Shown in pieces: positions 59,787-64,000 of a stretch of 64,000 bases of DNA. Under the pieces are notes generated by a model that saw nothing but the letters and a program-made list of their open reading frames with translations, did no database searches and had not been told where the DNA came from. Source of the DNA: Apostichopus japonicus (taxonomy: Eukaryota > Echinodermata > Holothuroidea > Aspidochirotida > Stichopodidae); assembly GCF_037975245.1 (NCBI RefSeq), contig NC_092581.1, positions 1,378,501-1,442,500 of the forward strand, written 5' to 3'. Position 1 is the stretch's first letter. Every line of letters starts with the position of its first letter. The position numbers were made by a program, and so were the translations under genes.

Positions 59787-59820
<34 letters not shown>
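59716..59820. repeat. Paired (TA)n tracts with a duplicated flank
   Basis: Two TA runs separated by CTAGAAATTGCAGTTGAA, which repeats the left flank CTAGAAATGGCAGTTGAA at 59696. The microsatellite and flank were duplicated together. Confidence 0.9.
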
Positions 59821-59826
<6 letters not shown>

Positions 59827-61002
59827 TATATATGTATACTGTATATATGTATATACGGTTAATGTGTGGGTTTGAGCATATAATCAAATGCAAGCAGCTG
59901 TTTGAATTTCCCATGTATATATCATACCTATTTTGAAAGACATGTTTGAAGGACAAAGATCAAAATGAAAAGCATGACAATTAACCTCAAAATAAACTCC
60001 AAACAATGTTCCGTGACTTGCTTCTCCCATTACTCTCAGGGGGGACAGACTTAGAAGGGAGTGCGCCCCCTCGCCCCCCTTTCAACTGCAAATGAAATTA
60101 AAAATAGTCAAATTAGCATAATCCTGGGATCGGACCTAATTTATATAGACCTAACTCATAGACGTAAATATGCCTCAGAATGTATCAAAGTTGAAAATCC
60201 TTCTCAGGCGTGGGGGGGGGGTGCAGGTCCCACCACATGGCAGACAACTTTAATCTACCGCCCCTCCTTTCATAAAAACCAGGATCTGCTTCTGTATTCT
60301 TTCTAATTGGTGGGTTTTTATATGTACCAGCATCTGCTGAATTCTCTGAATGTTTTGTATTCCATTTTTGAACCAATTTAATTGATTAATCATTTTAATG
60401 ATTATAAACTGTGTTTCTCTTTCATAATTAGAAATATGAAACAAAATGAAAATGAAACTGAAAACAAAACATCACCAAACTTATTCAGTGTTGCAGAACA
60501 AAATGGGCAATATTGCTATACAGCTCTGTAAAGATATATATAGTAGTCTCTGCACAAAGAAACCACACTGCAGAATGATATATATTAGCCGAAAGCTTAA
60601 GAGCTTAAATCAATGCTGGGCTGCTTACAGTCATACATATTTGACAGATGGTCACTTAACTTTGATCGAAAAAGCAAGAAATTGTCCGAAAATGGAATAC
60701 AATTTATAGAAAAAAATTCATCTTCTCATGAATATTTATACAGAGGGGTCAATGTTTTGATGTCGACCAAAATTGGTCCTCCCTGTACCTCTGGCACGTT
60801 CTTCCATGAGCCTCGTCCGGTGTAGAGTTAGGTACATCGCTGTGAATGCTTTGGCAGGCGTTGAGGGTTTTCTTTTTTTTAATAATAGTAATCAGCCGTT
60901 ATTTTTATGACGATTAAAGCGACCGCAAATGTGGGAGAAACCCCACAATGGCTTATGGATTACAACTTCCACGTTGGGTGGCTTCCAATTCAACATTATA
61001 TC

Positions 61003-61183
61003 TCAAATTTGGAATCTTTTTGATTTAGAGAATAGATTAAGATGGGAAAAATAGTACATTGCTCTTCGGGATGAAAAACCCACCTTACTATGACCCTGCC
61101 CGGGGAACGAACCCGGAACCTCCCGATTGCTAAGCCTCATTGCTTCAAATGCCAACGCCTTTATGCACTCGGCCACAGCACCG
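61003..61183 (-). mobile_element. tRNA-like (type II) SINE element, minus strand
   Basis: On the minus strand the element begins GGTGCTGTGGCCGAGTGC, matching a Pol III box A, and has box B GGGTTCGTTCC within a perfect 5-bp T stem (CCGGG/CCCGG). The spacing between boxes is long, as in Leu/Ser-type tRNAs. The acceptor stem does not close and the anticodon stem is mispaired (loop ATTTGAA), so it is not a working tRNA. A unique body (GTGGGTTTTTCATCCCGAAG and onward) follows, as in tRNA-derived SINEs. The 3' end is approximate. Confidence 0.65.
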
Positions 61184-62066
61184 GTATTGAGCTTCATTGC
61201 TGCTTTAATTAAGTATCACTCGATGAATGTGTTTAATAAATCTTTGGCAGAACTTTCATTTTGGCTAAAATATCCGATACTTCCTGCATGGCACATTTGA
61301 AAATAATTGCAGGAAGTTGTGGGATATCGGCCATTATTTGCGGGGGGGGGGGGGGGGAGGGGGGATAATAATACAATAATTCAACCTCAGCAGCCTGAAC
61401 TACATCTAAAAAAAAAAGAGAAAGAGGAAGTGTCTTCCTTCCTTGAAGTTGGTTTCAAACTATAATATATTGCGATTGAAACATGACTCGACATGAACAT
61501 GTTCATATTGGCAATCCCTACTTCTCAGGGAAAAGCTTTCAGTATAACACCTGTTTTAAACATCATGGTAGATTTGTTGTTATTTTTTAAGGAAACTTTA
61601 CTGGTATTTTGGGGTAGGTATTAGCTTAAATTGTCATCATTATTGCCACCAGATTGTATACTGCGTAAAGTTTGGGGGGTGGGGGTGGGGGGAGGGGTTC
61701 TTCTTCCCCAAATTATTCCCAGACAAAGAGACAGGCTTATTTAGACAGTTAAATGTCTACAATAAGAGAGGAACAAATGTTCCCGTGGTATGTGGTGATA
61801 AAATGCAATCTTGATGGTAGATATGCGTGACCAATATTTGACTTTCTAGCATATTTAGAGCCAATACCGATGAGCAGTTAAAACAATTGTCTGATAAATC
61901 TGTTCTGTTCACTAAAGTTAGCAGTCCTCCTCAGCCGGGGAAAAAGGTTGATAAAAAAACGATGAGCTTTGAACATACAAATCAACACTCAGTGTTGCCA
62001 ATATGCAGTTTGTAAGATTAAAAAAGTTTGATGTTTACAGTGAAAAGTTTATCCGGTATCGCATAG

Positions 62067-62394
62067 CAAACTGCTATGCAAAATGGACAAACTGCTATGT
62101 AAAATGGGCAAACTGCTATGTAAAATGGGCAAACTGCTATGCAAAATGGGTAAACTGCTATGTAAAATGGACAAACTGTTATGTAAAATGGGCAAACTGC
62201 TATGTAAAATGGGCAAACTGCTATGTATAATGGGCAAACTGTTATGTAAAATGGGCAAACTGCTATGTAAAATGGGCAAACTGCTATGTAAAATGGGCAA
62301 ACTGCTATGTAAAATGGGCAAACTGCTATGCAAAATGGGCAAACTGCTATGCAAAATGGGCAAACTGCTATGCAAAATGGGCAAACTACTTTGC
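62067..62394. repeat. 21-bp minisatellite, about 15-16 copies
   Basis: The unit is CAAACTGCTATGTAAAATGGG (21 bp), with variants GCAAAATGG, GTTATG and GTATAATGG. Because 21 is a multiple of three, stop-free heptapeptide repeats (CYVKWAN or MGKLLCK on +, PFCIAVC or ILHSSLP on -) run through the array on both strands. There is no sign that any is a gene. Confidence 0.95.
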
Positions 62395-64000
62395 TGTACA
62401 AGTGCAAAGACGTGTAGAAGTTTTTACACACCCTATTAACCATACAATCTTGGAGCCTTCAAAAATGTAACAAAGATTTGAACACTAAGTTATCCCCTGG
62501 TTTATGACAGTGCAGTTGTTAAGTAGCAATCATTTTTTTTTGTTTTTTTTTTTTTTGAGGGCTTCTTAGTCTGGCCACTGATAGGCACCACATTGCGGCT
62601 GGTCACCGTAAAATGAAATTGTGACTATATTTGCATATGGCAAAATGTGGAACACAGTACAACCATCTTTCCTCTCTTCTACTCCCCCTACCCTTCCCCC
62701 CCCCCCCCCCCCCCCGTTTCTCCGCAACCTCACTCACCCCTTCATCTCTCAATTATCTAAAAGTAGAAATGAACCTCACCTACTTTACCATATTAAAGTT
62801 TTATTGAAGGATATAATGAACGATAAAGTTCAACCGTTTTTCAATGCAGATTGCAAACACTGTACGTGAAGTGGGATTGATGTATGCAAATGTCTTTCTT
62901 TCTCAAAAAACATATCTTATAAGACACTCAAAGGTAGATAAAGATAAGTGTGTTTAAAGGTTCAATGAGACCTTTGGTTGGCATTTGAAATATAAAGTAG
63001 TGTGCAAACAGTCTTATGAAAATAGATGTGGGGTTAAACCCATTGTCATAGAATCAAGCCCAATCTTTTGCGTAATAAACAAATAAACTGATATGAAAGA
63101 AGTGGGCATCTTCCAGCACATTGTTTGTTTGAGTGTTATTTGTGTTATTTGATGTGCTGTTCATACTTTGTGGCGCCACACTACGTTATTTTAACTTCGC
63201 ACAAACTTCATCTCCTCGAATGAACTTCACGATAGCTTCCCACTCGATCCTTTTGAACGAAGTTTCCGTCATTTAAAGGTAATGTAAGAATTATCTTAAA
63301 TATGATCTTCTCAATTGTACAGCCTCTGCCCCCCCCCCAGTACATGTAGAAGTAGTGGTCATAGCTCCCCATCCTCTGTACTCCACCACCCCACCCTTCA
63401 ATCCCAGATCAAATTGCAGTGATGCCTATATCTCTAAGACAACATTGGTACTACTGCTCAATAATTCTTTCAACTCTGTTCCGGTACACCTTTGCACCCC
63501 ACCCACCCACTCCGCCACCCCCTCCCCCCTTTCCCGTTTAACTTCCTGGCTCCTCTCAATATGTATTTTTTTCTCTATCTGCTACACAGACCCTGATATT
63601 GCCGTGACAACCATATTCCCATAGACCAATTTTCACGAGAGCCAACATTTTCTGTGAAACTAAAAAGCAATGTGAGGAAAACATGTACCATGCAGGAGAG
63701 GTGTAAACAAAATGGAGAGGATGGACATTCATACTTGACTGAATGAAACAGTTTCTCATCTATTAATTAATTGATCTTATTTATTTATTTATAACGACGA
63801 TAAATTTCCTGTCAAAGTCGAAACCTGAAAGGCCATACAGCTATGAAATAACAACGGCAGTTCCCATATTGAACTGGCATTGTTGCGTTGGAAAACGACG
63901 TGAATATTCATACGATAGAGAATTCAGAAGGCGGTCACAGTCTTTGGCTCTTGTAGCCGTTCCAGGGGGATGTTTGGTGTCCTCCTACCCTGGGCTTCCT
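62395..64000. other. Right-edge non-coding stretch
   Basis: It contains a 20-base C-run at 62696-62715, pyrimidine-rich blocks at 63360-63530 and otherwise AT-rich sequence. The last 75 bases are more GC-rich and open in two frames to the window edge, but match nothing I recognise. Confidence 0.45.

Noticed and set aside
63925-64000. Possible exon at the right edge
   Set aside because: Open in two frames and slightly GC-rich, but too short and unmatched to call.

Overview
This is eukaryotic, AT-rich, intron-dominated DNA. It has no operons, no bacterial-style genes and very few long open frames. It is packed with microsatellites, short tandem duplications, transposon remnants and long C/G homopolymer tracts. 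The style (large introns, Penelope-like, PIF/Harbinger, hAT-like and CR1/L2-like remnants, AGGTCA-containing dispersed repeats) fits a marine invertebrate deuterostome, with an echinoderm plausible. That placement is an inference; nothing here fixes the species.

The one confidently identified host gene is the 3' half of BCKDHB, the mitochondrial branched-chain 2-oxoacid dehydrogenase E1-beta subunit, on the + strand. Four coding exons are readable by homology, intact in frame and bounded by AG/GT splice sites: 3552-3614, 7388-7533, 20251-20337 and 44282-44422 (stop TAA). They encode about the last 145 residues, the C-terminal transketolase-type domain. The N-terminal TPP-binding part must lie before position 1. 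The introns between them are about 3.8, 12.7 and 23.9 kb. A plausible poly(A) signal is at 45051.

The introns hold decayed mobile DNA: a CR1/L2-like non-LTR 3' end (10.87-11.26 kb, minus), a Penelope-like GIY-YIG endonuclease remnant (26.04-26.43 kb, minus) next to a (TA)33 run, a hAT-type MITE with 8-bp target duplication (28.56-28.89 kb), and a 1.2-kb PIF/Harbinger element with TTA target duplication (42.92-44.14 kb). The Harbinger copy sits inside a palindromic, hammerhead-like repeat and ends only 137 bp before the last BCKDHB acceptor. Many 2-4 copy tandem duplications (50-160 bp units) lie between.

Downstream of the gene (45-64 kb) there is no recognisable host protein. The region holds a 144-bp foldback element, a 2.77-kb satellite of about 32 copies of an 86-bp unit with internal 7-unit higher-order structure, a tRNA-headed SINE-like element, a 2.3-kb direct tandem duplication that includes an older hAT-like MITE, several (TA)n tracts, a second tRNA-like SINE on the minus strand, and a 21-bp minisatellite that gives spurious open frames on both strands. 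Most open frames over 60 codons in the window are chance or repeat-derived.
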